Origin: Adiantum capillus-veneris
Taxonomy: Eukaryota > Streptophyta > Polypodiopsida > Polypodiales > Pteridaceae
DNA length: 64,000 bases
Reading direction: 5' to 3'
Assembly: GCA_014529385.2 (NCBI GenBank)
Contig: CM043942.1
Location: 56,417,340-56,481,339 of the forward strand
Shown one piece after another: positions 23,283-34,447 of this stretch. The notes below the pieces were generated by a model. The model was not told where the DNA came from. It did not search any database and saw nothing but the letters and a program-made list of their open reading frames with translations. The position numbers were made by a program, and so were the translations under genes. The number at the start of each line of letters is the position of its first letter. Within the stretch, counting starts at the first letter, position 1.

Positions 23283-23503
23283 TATTAGCAGCAAGCTAAC
23301 GTGGACACCATTTTTCGGAGTTCTCCTTGTAAAAACAATTATCATTTTGATAAATCGAGAATATTTTTACTCCTGTTTTCTTGATAAACCTTCTAATTAA
23401 TGAGTCGGGGCTACAAGCTTCTAGATTGTATCAGCCATTCAATTCCCAGCTTTGATAGAACTCCAGATTATTACTTTTGACCACCCAAAAACCTTGGCTA
23501 AGG

Positions 23504-23510
23504 TATAAAA
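23504..23510 (+). promoter_or_regulatory. TATA box of LTR 1
   Basis: TATAAAA in the context CTAAGGTATAAAAGCC, about 220 bp into the LTR. LTR 2 has the same box at 50950-50957. It fits a U3 promoter driving the gypsy genomic RNA. Confidence 0.6.
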
Positions 23511-23937
23511 GCCAATTTTTGTAAGTTTTTTGGATAAGAAATACACAGTGTGAGCTAACGGCACTCACTTCTCTCCTTCTCGCGCTTCCTACTCCCTCTC
23601 CGGTTGTCACATTGCGAATTCGTTTGTTGCATTGCAACCGCATGTAAAAGCTCTATCCATTCAGGTAAGCCATTCACAGTATTTCGTAGCTTTTGGCGTC
23701 GCCGACCCGCAGCTAATCTCATCATAACTAGGAATTTACACTTTTAAAACGAAAACTAATCGTAGGTGAGGTATTGGGACATCATTGCTAAGCATTTAGG
23801 TGCATTCTAGGTCAAAACGACTAAGTCAAAAATCCACTGCTGTTAATAATCGCGATTTTGAAACTTGACCTAAAGTGGGGTTTGAGGCCATATGTATGTG
23901 TACTAAGGTCTTATAAACTTGTGCTAGAAGTTTCTTT

Positions 23938-24128
23938 TGAAGGGATCGGGGAGCACCACAGACGAAGAGTGAGAGAGAGAGAGAAGGAGACACACACACG
24001 ATGTGGGTGGGGAGACTGTGAAGTAGCAGCTCCCCCTATACAGTATAATCACTATAATTATAGGGTATAGTGGGCGGGCGCCCATGACTTGGGCAACCGG
24101 TCAAGGCACATAGGCCTTAATCCCAACA
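23938..24128 (-). repeat. 3' LTR of the deleted copia derivative
   Basis: 191 bp. By eye it differs from its partner at 27264-27466 at a few base positions and in the length of the GA and CA runs near its start. The adjacent ACCTCCCACTT (24129-24139) is the polypurine tract in reverse. Confidence 0.88.
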
Positions 24129-24203
24129 ACCTCCCACTTAAAGGCCAATGTGCCTTTAAGCAAGATCTACTAGTGTACAACTAATAGAAGGTGAGATATT
24201 CTC

Positions 24204-24854
24204 TCAACCTATGCCCACTGACTCTCGATGAGCTAGTGCATCCGGCTCTACTGATAGACAAACATCCCGCTGCGGAAGCCACACAGAGCTAGCTCCAAGC
24301 TCTGCAAATAGTCTACAAGAGCTCATGCACTCCTGCAAGTATCGGTCCAATACCTGCAAACCTCCCCTATGCTCTATGCCGAGATCAGTCATCGAACAAC
24401 TAATCAACCCTGCTGCAAATGCTCCCACTGCAGCTGCTATGTCAGGCCTCGAGATCAGCATCTCGTACATGAGGACACCGAACGTTGATGCAACCCTGGC
24501 AACCTCTGCCACCTCCAACTTAGAACTCAACTCATGGAAATCCTGTCCCCTATCATAGAGACCATGACACTCTGACTCCGAGCTCTGGAGTGACTCCTCG
24601 TGCCCACCACATATCACATGTGTACCAAGAGTATCCATATGCCCTGAATTTGCATCAAGCTCTGGCATAAGCATATCAAGAAATGACTCCACAATAGCTG
24701 ACATCTCAGCATCCATGTGAGTCATCTCTGTCATCACCTTTGATGACTCATCCTGCTGTGACTCACTAGAGCTGTCCTGCTCTACCTGTGCATCCGTAGA
24801 CGCAACCTGCACAACAAGGTCACTGCTTTGCACTCCATGCAAAGCATCCTGCAA
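24204..24854 (-). pseudogene. Copia RT/RNase H C-terminal remnant
   Basis: An open minus-strand frame of 216 codons. Its centre, FGVLMYEMLISRPDIAAAVG, matches the copia motif SLMY..V.TRPDI...VG that lies between RT and RNase H, and VLDRYLQ corresponds to the following LRYL motif. The first 110 residues are acidic and Ser-rich without a recognisable domain. The frame stays open although no catalytic part of RT remains, so it encodes no enzyme. The upstream RT core and integrase are absent. Confidence 0.6.
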
Positions 24855-24949
24855 CCCACAAGCAAAAGATACTCGCCTGCTCTCTCTCGCTCTCTACCTG
24901 GCTGCGTGATCACAGAGACATACCGTCTCTCGCGTGATCCACATGCAAT

Positions 24950-25880
24950 GGGTAACCTGTACCACTCCTGGCACCTCTCGCAATCACTAGCGAACCCAAA
25001 TGCAACGCAAAAGATCACTCAAGCAGCGATACACGACATCCACTATCCCGTAACTGTCTGACTGAGATCAAATCCCGTCTCAGATCTGGCACATAACGCA
25101 CATGACGCGGGGTAAATCTCATACCACTGGGCAAGGACAAACATACGTCTCTTGCACCCTCAATGTCATACACACCACCATCAGCCATGCGCACACAACC
25201 AAGTCTCCACTAGAAATGTGGTAAACCACTCACGATACGACGTGACATGGAAAGTAGCATCTGAATCTAGTAACCAATGTGATGACAATGTGCAATCGAT
25301 ATGCAATCCGTAGACATAAGTTCGTCTAAAGACAAGCTAGATGTAAATGTGACATCGCCATCAAAAGCATACTCAGTAACCACCGTGCTGATCTCACTAG
25401 CATCTGTCGTGCCCAATCTGCATCACGGCATCTGTCACCTCGTTGTCTCAAACGCCTAAAACATCGACGCCTAATGTGCCCTCTATGTCCACAATGCCAA
25501 CATGTCAAGTCTCTATGCCGTCGAGAGTTGCGTGTGGGACCAATCTCTCCCTTGGACATAGAAGTGGGACTAGACTCCCCTGTAGACATGGATGTCGTGT
25601 ACATAGCATGTAAACTCTACCATAAAGCATGAGTTGTAGTCTCTCGAGACCTGCCAGTCAACAGACTCAACCAAATGCAAACGAATCGTAGACATTGCTA
25701 ACTCATCAAGATCCTGCGAATCATCATCACGCATAGAATTGGGCTTCGCCGATAAACCACTCAAGGGTTTATCCTGCCCCAAATCCGCCAATGCAAAAGC
25801 ATATGTTCTTCCAAGCAACGAAATCTACCATCAAACTGTGTCAGACAATAACGTTGGAAGTCAAATGAAAAATCAGCCAT
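24950..25880 (-). pseudogene. Copia gag and protease remnant
   Basis: The minus strand begins with a gag-like start (MADFSF...RY) near 25880, continues with LDELAMSTIRLHLVESV, typical of copia gag, and then a zinc knuckle CWHCGHRGHIRRRC (CX2CX4HX4C, near 25490). Near 25270 a protease trace reads L-D-S-D-A-T-F-H-V-T where the family has D-S-G/A-T. Traces of the protease end (RHVRYVPDL-like) lie near 25100. Frame shifts separate the pieces (25570-25818, 25326-25604). The rest up to the primer site is non-coding leader. Confidence 0.7.
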
Positions 25881-27245
25881 AATGCTCGCAAAATAGAAAC
25901 CAACAATGAGTAGCAAATGTCAACCAAATCAGCCTAAACTAGCTCGAATCCATTAACAAAAGTCTGCAAATATGGCTGTAAGATATGGCTACAAATCAGC
26001 CCAAAACAGCCCCAAAAATTTAGCTCTTAATAGCTGCATAAACAAGTCACAAACGTATCCCAGATCAGCGTACAAGTGAGCCATACATGGACACCTGCAA
26101 AGAGGAAACAATGGCTGAAAATTCAGCACCCAATAAAGCCCTCAAACCTGCCTGTAAACTTGTAAACCTGTAGCTGAAACCTGTTGAAAAACCTCAAGCC
26201 ATTAGTGCTCGAATCCGGCTACCTAGCTCGTAGCCACACAAGCATACATCACAATACTCACTCCTGTGAGTGTGCCAAGATAACTGTACGCTTGTCAAAT
26301 CCTGAGCGAATCACCAAGCCCACACTGTGCGATATCGATGCATACACACGCACAAATCTCCCACCTGTAGAGAACACCGCACGCAAATGTTGAGTGCAAC
26401 CTGCAATCTCTACCTAGATCGCATAAATGATGCGCATAAAACTCGTGGGAAAATTTTGCCAGAGTTTCGTCAGTAAAACGGCCACAAAACCAGTAACCAA
26501 ACTGACTGCACGCTCAAAACCATGAGCAACCAAAGCACATCAAACGGCACTCCAAATGCATGCACCAATCTCCACACTTTGCATACATCATTGCAAACAT
26601 CTGCAAATCTAGTACACAAATATCTTCTCTACCTGTGACTGCCAAAAAACATGCTCGAGGCATACATTGCTGAGCTCAAAATGCAATCACATTAGTCTCC
26701 CTGAGCATCAAACCACATAAGGCATACATCGTATCCTCCCACCTGTGAGGAAACTTGCAGCAAATGTCACTCTCACATCTGAGAGAGCAAACCATGTGTG
26801 GAATCCTCGACACACAATAAACAAGTGATGCTGCTGCAAAAATTCAGCATTCAGAATTTTAAAATTCTGATATGACGAGCGCGTCCGGAGCGTGCCAAAA
26901 CCCCAAGGTAGACTCCTGGATCACATGTATCCGAGTCCGGGTGTGAAAGCTATGCCAAAAACCTCCGTTTCGACCCAAAAACGCAGCATAAACTGCCAAA
27001 AGAGGCTGAAAAATGCAGCTCCTCAACCGTAGATCGAATGAGGTTTTCGATGGCTTGAATGGCTTCGAAAGGGGGGTAAATCGACAGGACACCTGATGGA
27101 AACGCTCTCGGAAAGCTGAATTGCCGATGCCGAAGTCGAAACCCTGTTTGCACTCTTGAAAGTGCGTGCCCGCGAACGCGATTTCGGGAATGAAACTGGC
27201 TCTCCACTGTCGTCGGGACTGTGCACACATGCGCTCCCTCTGCAC
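25881..27245 (-). other. Leader of the deleted copia derivative
   Basis: About 1.36 kb between the primer site and the gag-like start, on the minus strand. It is rich in CTGCAAA/TTTGCAG-like words and has open frames on the minus strand (26859-27245, 26950-27336), but none with a known domain. A leader this long is unusual for copia and may hold packaging signals or captured sequence. Confidence 0.4.
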
Positions 27246-27249
27246 CTAC

Positions 27250-27263
27250 GCTCTGATACCAAT
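27250..27263 (-). promoter_or_regulatory. Primer binding site (initiator-Met tRNA type)
   Basis: On the minus strand ATTGGTATCAGAGC follows the LTR directly. It is the standard copia site complementary to the 3' end of initiator-Met tRNA and fixes the orientation of the element. Confidence 0.9.
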
Positions 27264-27466
27264 TGAAGGGGATCGGGGAGCACCACAGACGAAGAGTGAG
27301 TGAGAGAGAGAGAGAGAGAAGGAGACACACACACACGATGTGGGTGGGGAGACTGTGAAGTGGCAGCTCCCCCTATACAGTATACTCACTATAAGTATAG
27401 GGTAACAGTGGGCGGGCGCCCATGACCTGGGCAAACGGTCAAGGCACATAGGCCTTAACCCCAACA
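27264..27466 (-). repeat. 5' LTR of the deleted copia derivative
   Basis: 203 bp, beside the primer site. The GA and CA runs are slightly longer than in the 3' LTR. Confidence 0.88.
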
Positions 27467-27727
27467 TATTTACGTTTGGATGTCATTTGATGCTATAACG
27501 GATATGATTTGCTTACCGATGAGCGATTGACTTTTGGTGATTTCAATCACTTGAGTGTAATTTGAGTTAAATGCGAGTTGTTAGTTGTTTTCCGAGAGAT
27601 TGACAACCTCTTGTAGCCTCTATGCACTAGTCAAGTTAGCTTCGTCCCATGGTTTGACAAATTAATCATGGTTCTCGCTAATACTGCAATAAGATAGGAT
27701 AGTGAGGTTAGACATGCGTCCCACATT

Positions 27728-27746
27728 TGGCGCCGCTGCCGAGGAT
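27728..27746 (+). promoter_or_regulatory. Gypsy primer binding site 1
   Basis: TGGCGCCGCTGCCGAGGAT lies two bases after the LTR end CCCACA. It resembles the Athila/Tat-type primer site of plant gypsy elements. The same site follows LTR 2 (51651) and LTR 3 (54290). It fixes the LTR ends and the plus orientation. Confidence 0.88.
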
Positions 27747-28129
27747 CGAAAAGACCTAAACGAGGGAAAAACACGAGCGTCTTGTGTAATTGTCCTTTAA
27801 CTTCCTCTAGGTTCGCTTAGAGTTCAAAACTCTCTTTTAGAAACCGCATAGCTTAAGATGGTCGTCTTTTGCTGTGTAGAGGTAGCTTAAAAGTAATCGT
27901 ACTTGCTGAGTACCTTTAGGATTGTATATCTAGATTAGGATTTGGAGAATGATTGGTAGACAAACAAGTCTTAAGATCAAGACTCTGAAAAACATAAAAA
28001 ACAAAGAAGAAAACGAGTGTTTGTGGACACTTCCACAACCCCATTGCATGAGAAACTACGAGTAGGGTAAGTAGGATCCGAGGTGGATTTTCATAGCATT
28101 GCTCTCTCTGAAAGAATCAAGTGTGAGTT

Positions 28130-29283
28130 GTTATGTAAGGTTGTAGAATTTTAGGTCTACGGCTAGAAATAGCAAGAAAAGACACGAATTCACTCAATCC
28201 AACTAGGGAGTAAGCCTAAGAGTTTTCTGAACCAGTGGGTAAGCTCAAGGACACTTCGAGGTAAAAAATTCAAGAATTTGACCAAAACTCAGATTATTTA
28301 CTTTTTCTTAACTTTATAGGCCAAACTAAGTTTTGACTTGATTCATAGGCTTAAAACACATCATAAAAGGACTGTCCTTGAGAAAATTTAAAAAAGTGCT
28401 CATTTCAAGCCTCAAGTTAATAATCGTGATTATTAACGTTTTGCTCTAATTTGGCCAAGGCTCATATCATTGACTCATTGCATATGTAAAAAACTTTTGT
28501 AAAGGCAAGAGATTTGGATCACTATAACAAAAAAACTGGGAAAACTAAAGTTTGTACCGAATTTTGTTGACATCTTGAGTGTGAATAGAAGAAAATTATC
28601 CAAACTTGTTGAAAATTGATTCATATAGGTTATAATGATGTGATAAATAAACATGTGTAGATTGCTCAAATTTGCAAAAATTTGAAAAAATTTAAATTAA
28701 TTGCATATTATTTACAGCTGCCCTGTTTGAACTTTTTTTGACCAGTTGGCATACCACTAGCTTTACCATGTTGTAATAAGTCCACAAATCAAATTTGGTA
28801 AGATTTGGATCATTGGGGTGAAAACGGTGGCAAAAATTGCAAAGTTAGTCTGCGGAAAGTAATTTGATGACTACTTGACCAGAAATTGTCCAAACTTGGG
28901 TGAAAATTGGCTAGTGACCTTAATATAAGGTGCTTAATAGATCTGTGTCAAAGTTGAGACAAATTTGCAAAAAAGTATCAAAAGTAATAATCGTGATTAT
29001 TTACATTTGCTTCAAAACTTGGTGATTTTGCAAATTTGAGTATACCTAAAGGTCAAGTACATCAATTGGACCCCAAAATCAATTTAGGTGAAATTTGGAC
29101 CACAAAAGTGAAACCTAAGTCAGATTCTCGAAATCAGAGTCGAACACGGAATAGTGGGTAACTTGATCAAATTTTGTCCAAACTTGTTGTAACTTTCCCA
29201 AGGGCTTTAACAAGTTGTATACTTGCCAAACCAATCCAAAAAGTGCAAAAAAGTGACAAAAGTAAATAATCGCGATTATTTAC
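28130..29283 (+). repeat. Leader repeat, ~285-bp period with terminal palindromes
   Basis: Diverged units contain words such as TTGACCAGAAATTGTCCAAACTTG, AAAATTGG and AAAAGTAAATAATC. Each ends in an inverted repeat: half-site GTTAATAATC near 28416, a decayed version near 28700, a version at 28984 and a perfect 22-bp palindrome at 29262-29283. The spacing is about 284, 284 and 278 bp. The copia element inserted just after the last palindrome. Block 2 holds the same array at 52347-53233. Confidence 0.8.
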
Positions 29284-29294
29284 TTCTGCTATCC

Positions 29295-29518
29295 TGTTAC
29301 CATATACATGTGGTAGTGATGTGTGTGAACACACTAGGACCGCCGGGGCATTTTTTCCTCTTTAGGAGGTTTTTTCCCCGTGTGCATTGTATATACGCCC
29401 ATCATCTAGGGCTAACTCTTTCCATTGCACACTAAGTAACATACTCTCTATTGTGTGCCTTGAGCTTCCTTTGTCTCCTCCAAGCTGTGGGTGTTTCTCT
29501 GCAACCCTAATTCCAACA
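29295..29518 (+). repeat. Copia 5' LTR
   Basis: 224 bp, TG...CA ends. It contains TATATA near 29390 (GCATTGTATATACG), which may serve as the promoter core. Confidence 0.96.
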
Positions 29519-29520
29519 AT

Positions 29521-29536
29521 TGGTTATCAGAGCAGG
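29521..29536 (+). promoter_or_regulatory. Copia primer binding site
   Basis: TGGTTATCAGAGCAGG begins two bases after the LTR. It is the initiator-Met tRNA type with one extra T. Confidence 0.92.
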
Positions 29537-29878
29537 TCACGTCCCGGGCTTAGTCGCCAGCTGCTCCAGCACACGCCTGCTCACTTTCTCCGATTTCAGT
29601 GAGCTTTGCGAGCGTTCGCAGGTCAACAAATGTTTTGGGAAAGCTAGAAGAGGCTTGGTCTGCTCAGAATTTTGATTTGGGCTCATTTCGGCCTCCGTTT
29701 CCACTACGGGCAGTACTGCACAGGCTATTTCGTCAATTTTTACAGATTTTCTGTCAGTGCCGTTTTCTGCATAACAGGTGCCTTATAGTCTTCTACGGTT
29801 TGTGCTATATAGCACAAGTTGTTCCCGCTCCATTTCTTCTATTTTCGGGCAGTTTTCACATCAGTTGCAGCATTTACC

Positions 29879-30950
29879 ATGGCTGACAACAACACACAAA
29901 TGTGTTCAAGATGTTTGCTGTTGAGGACAGGTTGGATGGGGACAACTACCCTATGTGGGCTTATATGATGCAACATGTTCTTGTGTCAAAGGTGTGTCGG
30001 GAACATTGTGCAGGGCATTGATGTACGTCCTGGTTCTGAAGATGTAGGCGATATTGAGGATGTTCCAGGTCTTGCTGCAAGGATTGCAGCTGTTAGAGTT
30101 GTTTTGCCTACGGCAGAACAAGCTCGTTGGGATGTTAAGGATGTGCAGGCTCATGCATTGATTGCGTTGTCTGTGAAGCGCACCATTATTCCTCACATCC
30201 GTTCAGCAAAATCTGCAAACAGGCTTGGGATATTCTAGCAGGTCTTTATGCAAGCCGCAATGAGGCTAAAATTGCTTTGCTGCGTAAAGAGCTAGAGTCG
30301 AAGATTATGCATGAGGAAGATGATATGGACACTTTCCTTGCTAGTGTCAAGGATATCAATGAGCAACTCATTTCTACAGGTGAAGTCATTTCGGATAGTT
30401 CCCTTGTGCAGACTGTTCTTGATGCCTTACCAGATTCCTACCAGACTTTTGCTAGTACTTGGAAATCCTGAAGTTGTCAAGTTTGATGCATTATGCACAT
30501 TGTTGTTGCAAGAGTCACTTTCTAGAAAAAACAGGACTAGGCAGCGTGCAGTTGAACAGGCTTTTATTGCTTCTCAAAGAAAGGGTGGTAACAGTAATAC
30601 AGCCACTTCTTATGGTTCTGCTGCGAGTGGCAAAAATTCTGTTCCTAATGCTTCTGCTGGCAGCACTTTGTCTGGCAATTCTGGTGATAAGGGCAAAAAG
30701 AAGATGCGTTGCCATTATTGTAAAGCCAATGATCACTTGATCAAGTCGTGTCCTAAGTTGAAGGCCAAAGAGGCTAAGAAGAAAGAGGGTGGTTCCACTG
30801 CAAATGCTGGATCCACTACAAATGCAGCCATTGTTGAGTCTTCTGTGAAAGGAGATTGTGATGCTGATGTTGATGCAGAATGGGCTTTTAGTGCAGAGTG
30901 CACTTACAATCCTACTGTCCATGATGCATGCTTGTCAGTTGCTGCAGATT
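29879..30950 (+). pseudogene. Copia gag (frameshifted)
   Basis: An ATG at 29879 starts MADNN; a frame shift follows and the gag pattern RLDGDNYPMWAYMM appears. Further pieces lie in other frames: 29975-30238, 30277-30471 (gag helix region with DALPDSYQTF) and 30470 onwards with LLLQESLSRK. The zinc knuckle CHYCKANDHLIKSC (CX2CX4HX4C, near 30710) is intact and would bind RNA in the capsid. Three or more frame shifts break the gene; all look like one-base indels. Confidence 0.9.
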
Positions 30951-32640
30951 CACATGTGTGGTATTTTGACAGTGGTGCTACAAAGCACATTACCTCACAT
31001 CGTGAATTGTTTACCTCTCTCGAGTCTGTCCCTCATGGGAATTCAGTCACTTGTGCCAACAACGCCTCTTATCCAGTTCAGGGAGTTGGAAAGATTGTGC
31101 TCACTGCTGCTAATGGCAGTTCCTTCACACTTGTTGATGCACTTTATGTACCTGGGATCAAGAAGAATCTTTGTCTGTATCCGCACTTGCTAGACTTGGA
31201 CTTGTAGTCAAATTTGTGGATGACAGATGTACAGTTCATGATCTCAGTTTTGGTGATGAAATTATTGCATCTGGGCTTTTGTGCTGTGGGCTGTATAAGC
31301 TCACTTTGTATGACAAGTGTGGACAAAATTTTACAAATGCTGTTGCAGATTCAAGGGCTATTTCAGATGCAAAACTTTGGCATGCACGTTTTGGTCATCT
31401 GAATTTTGCCAGTTTGCTGCGTTTGCAGAAATCTGATATGGTTGCTTCTTTGCCGCCTCTTGAAGCACCTGTCAAACATGTTTGTGAAGGCTGTATTCTG
31501 GGTAAAATGTAGCGTTCTAAGTTTCCAAAGGATGGTTCAGTTAGGGCCACATACAGGTTGTAGCTTGTGCATAGTGATTTTTGTGGGCCCATGCAAACTC
31601 CGTCCTTGGGCAATTACCTGTACTTCGTGACTTTCATTGATGATTACTCCAGGCATGCATGGGTATTTCCGCTTAAAGCGAAGTCCGAAGTTTTTTGTGC
31701 TTCAAACAATTTTTGGCTATGGCTGAAAATGTCTCAAAATGTACTATGGGCACCCTCCGTTCCGATCGAGGGGGGGAGTATATGTCTCATGAATTTAATG
31801 CATTTCTGGCTAGTCGTGGGATAAAACACCAATGTACAGTGCCTTATACACCTCAGCAAAATGGTGTTGGTGAGAGGAAAAACAGGTCACTAACGGAAAT
31901 GGCACGATGTATGGTCAAAAGTCAAGCTTTGCCGCATTCTTTTTGGCTTGAGGCCATCATGTGTGCCACTTATGTACTTAACAGGTGTCCTACGAAAGCT
32001 TTGCAGTCTATTACTCCATATGAAGCATGGCATGATAGAAAACCTTCTATTGAGCACATGCGTGTTTTTGGCTGTTTGGCATATGCTTTGGTGCCACAAG
32101 TGCAGCGCAGAAAATTGGATGATAAGGCTGTCAAATGTATTTTTGTTGGTTATAGTGCTGAAAGAAAAGGTTACAGGTTGTATCATCCGCAAACAGAACG
32201 TATTCTGGTTTCACGGGATGTAGTGTTTGTGGAAGATTCTGTTCAGCCCTTGCTGTCATGTACTAGAGACAATAATGTAAGCTCACAGGACATTTATGAC
32301 ACTTTGTTGCCTCTTTTCAGTGGTGGAAATACGAATGTAAGTTCCAATGAGGCAAATGTACAGCCTATGGGGGTTTTTGAAAATGTTTTAGAACAGCCTA
32401 TTACTGATGCAGATGTACATGATGTACTTGATGAGGAAAGGGCTGAAAATGAGCAGGCTAGAGGTATGCCAAAATGGCTGGTGCACACTTTGCGTGACAG
32501 TAAATTGGATGCACCTTTATCTAGTCGTACTCGTTCAGGCTCTCGCCATGCATCTTATGCATCAGATTGTTATGCTTTGGCTGTGTCTAGTTTACATGAT
32601 GTTGAGGAACCTCTGTCTTTTGATGAAGCACAGAATTCAG
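30951..32640 (+). pseudogene. Copia protease and integrase (frameshifted)
   Basis: The protease begins with WYFDSGATKHITS; the catalytic Asp codon is 30968-30970. After a frame shift near 31180 comes the pre-integrase HHCC module (WHARFGHLN...CEGC). A TAG at about 31510 and another near 31562 interrupt the link to the integrase core. Core residues are D in HSDFCGP, D in RSDRGGEY (near 31765) and E in NGVGERKNRS. The frame shifts again near 31700. The C-terminal part up to 32230 has the usual copia pattern FGCLAYAL and FVGYS. A Ser/acid-rich linker leads to RT. Confidence 0.92.
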
Positions 32641-34145
32641 AAAATTGGATTGCTGCCATGAAATCAGAATATGATGCACTTATAGAGAATGACACATGGA
32701 CTTTATGTGATTTGCCTCCTGGCAAAAAGGCCATTGGTACGAAGTGGGTTTACAAGTTGAAACGCAAGCCGGATGGTGATCGCCATAAGGCTCGACTTGT
32801 TGCAAAGGGTTATGCACAACAAAAAGGCATAGATTATGAAGAGACTTTTGCTCCCACTTGTCGTATGACTACTGTGCGTTTTCTATGTGCATTGGCAGCT
32901 CATTTTGGTTGGGATGTACATCAATCAGACATTGTTACTGCTTTCTTAAATGGTGACATATTTGAGGAAGTTTATGTAACGCAGCCTCGCGCGGTTTTGT
33001 CATAGGAAGGACAAAGAGGACAAAGTGTGCAAATGTAAGAAGGCTTTGTATGGGTTGAAGCAATCTCCTCGTGCTTGGTATGAGAAAGCTGACACTCATT
33101 TGGTTAAACGAGGCTTTCGTAACAGTCCAACAGAAAGCACATTGTATGTAAAGAAGCGTGAGGATGATGTATTTCTTATTGTGGTTCTTTATGTTGATGA
33201 TTTGCTGATCACTGGACCAAATGAGAGACATATTGCTGAATTTAAGGCTGATTTGAATGCTACTTTCAAGATGAAAGATTTGGGGCTCTTGCATCATTAC
33301 TTGGGTATACAGTTTAAGCAGTGTGATGGTGGTATTGCCTTGTGTCAGAAAAGTTACATAGAGACATTGCTATGTAAGTTTGGACTTGAGGATTGCAAAC
33401 CTATTGCCACTCCCATGGAAACAGGTTTGAAGTTGAGTCTACATGATGCTGGCGATCCTGCTGATGTCACTTTACCACACTGCTGTTGGCTGCCTCATTT
33501 ATGTATGCAACACGAGGCCAGATATTCAGTTTTCAGTCTCGCAGGTCAGTAGATTTATGCATAGCCCAGGGTCTAAGCATTGGCAGGCTGTCAAGAGGAT
33601 TTTCCGCTACCTTAGTGGCACTTTACATCTTGGCTTGTTTTATCCCAAGGGGGGATCATTGCCGCCAGACTTACATGCTTTTTCGGACTCAGATTGGGCT
33701 GGTTGTTTTGACACGCGAGTGTCCACAAGTGGTTTTTGTTTCATGCTTGGCAGTTCATGTATATCATGGTTGAGCAAGAAGCAACCTACTGTGGACACTT
33801 CGAGTTGTGAGGCTGAGTACAGGGCAGTCTTCACAGCTACGGTTGAGTGTGTATGGCTCAGACGCCTTATGGCTGACTTGGGTGTTGGACAGGACATTGC
33901 CAACACTATCTACACTGACAGTCAGAGTGCATTGGCAGTTGCGAGGAAACCCAGTTTTTCATGCTCGCACAAAGCACATTGAGGTGCATTACCACTATGT
34001 CAAGGAGAGGCTCTCAGCAGGAGAGATCAACTTGGCTTATGTGCCAACACAGGACAACCTTGCCGATCTTTTCACAAAGGCATTGTCTTGTGAGAAGCTT
34101 GAAGCTTTCCGCAAAGCTTTGGGCTTACTCCCCTTTGTGGACTGA
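32641..34145 (+). pseudogene. Copia reverse transcriptase and RNase H (frameshifted)
   Basis: RT starts with IGTKWVYKLKRKPDG and VAKGYAQQKGIDYEETFAP; after a frame shift near 33000 follow ALYGLKQSPRAWY and the catalytic Y-V-D-D (33190-33201). A second shift near 33480 precedes IYVCNTRPDIQFSVSQVSRFM, RYLSGT and the RNase H part with STSGFCF, SWLSKKQ and SSCEAEYRA. A last shift near 33955 leads to the end, TKHIEVHYHYVKERL and ADLFTKAL. All active-site motifs are present, but the gene cannot be read in one frame. Confidence 0.95.
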
Positions 34146-34208
34146 TCCTGTCCTCAGGGCATGGCACTTCCCTTTACTCATGTGCCAGCTCTCGTTCACC
34201 GCATCACT

Positions 34209-34220
34209 CCAGGGGGGATT
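34209..34220 (+). promoter_or_regulatory. Copia polypurine tract
   Basis: CCAGGGGGGATT lies directly before the 3' LTR, the expected site for priming plus-strand DNA. Confidence 0.85.
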
Positions 34221-34447
34221 TGTTACCATATACATGTGGTAGTGATGTGTGTGAACACACTAGGACCGCCGGGGCATTTTTTCCCTCTTTAGGAGGTTTT
34301 TTCCCCCGTGCATTGTATATACGCCCATCACTCTAGGGCTAACAATCTTTCCATTGCACACTAAGTAACATACTCTCTATTGTGTGCCTTGAGCTTCCTT
34401 CGTCTCCTCCAAGCTGTGTGTGTTTCTCTGCAACCCTAATTCCAACA
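34221..34447 (+). repeat. Copia 3' LTR
   Basis: 227 bp, close match to the 5' LTR; most differences are one- or two-base indels next to T or C runs. Confidence 0.96.

Larger units (their letters stand above)
23938..27466 (-). mobile_element. Deleted copia derivative inserted in LTR 1
   Basis: A 3.5-kb element with two direct LTRs (23938-24128 and 27264-27466), each starting TGAAGG and ending CCCAACA as written on the plus strand. The primer site (ATTGGTATCAGAGC on the minus strand) lies beside the right LTR and the polypurine tract (AAGTGGGAGGT, minus) beside the left one, so it points to the minus strand. Flanks are TCTTT (23933-23937) and TATTT (27467-27471), a 5-bp target duplication with one change. 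LTR 2 and LTR 3 show the empty site (GTTTCTTTATG, GTTTCGTTACG). Inside are gag, protease and the end of RT; integrase and most RT are gone. Confidence 0.9.
23283..27725 (+). mobile_element. Gypsy LTR 1 (split by a nested element)
   Basis: The LTR is defined by its 3' end CCCACA at 27725, two bases before a TGGCGCC primer site, by a TATA box at 23504-23510, and by repetition at 50729-51648 and 53708-54287. The start is placed where minus-strand gypsy homology stops; here it reads TATTAG, in LTR 2 TGTTAG. After removing the nested 3.5-kb element the LTR is about 0.9 kb. It contains one half-degenerate copy of the AATAATCGCGATT palindrome near 23845. The exact start is less certain than the end. 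Confidence 0.7.
29295..34447 (+). mobile_element. Nearly full-length Ty1/copia element
   Basis: 5.15 kb with LTRs 29295-29518 and 34221-34447 that start TGTTACCATATAC and end TTCCAACA. Target duplication CTATCC lies at 29289-29294 and 34448-34453; block 2 has the empty site CTGCTATCCAGACAC at about 53236. The element contains a primer site, gag, protease, integrase, RT, RNase H and a polypurine tract in copia order. At least six changes of frame and a few stops interrupt the polyprotein, so this copy is probably not autonomous. The LTRs differ by eye at a few bases and short indels only, so insertion is recent. Confidence 0.97.

Noticed and set aside
26859-27467. Minus-strand frames through the leader and LTR of the copia derivative
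   Set aside because: Several mutually overlapping frames with low-complexity Ser/Leu runs from the GA/CT tract; no homology motif.
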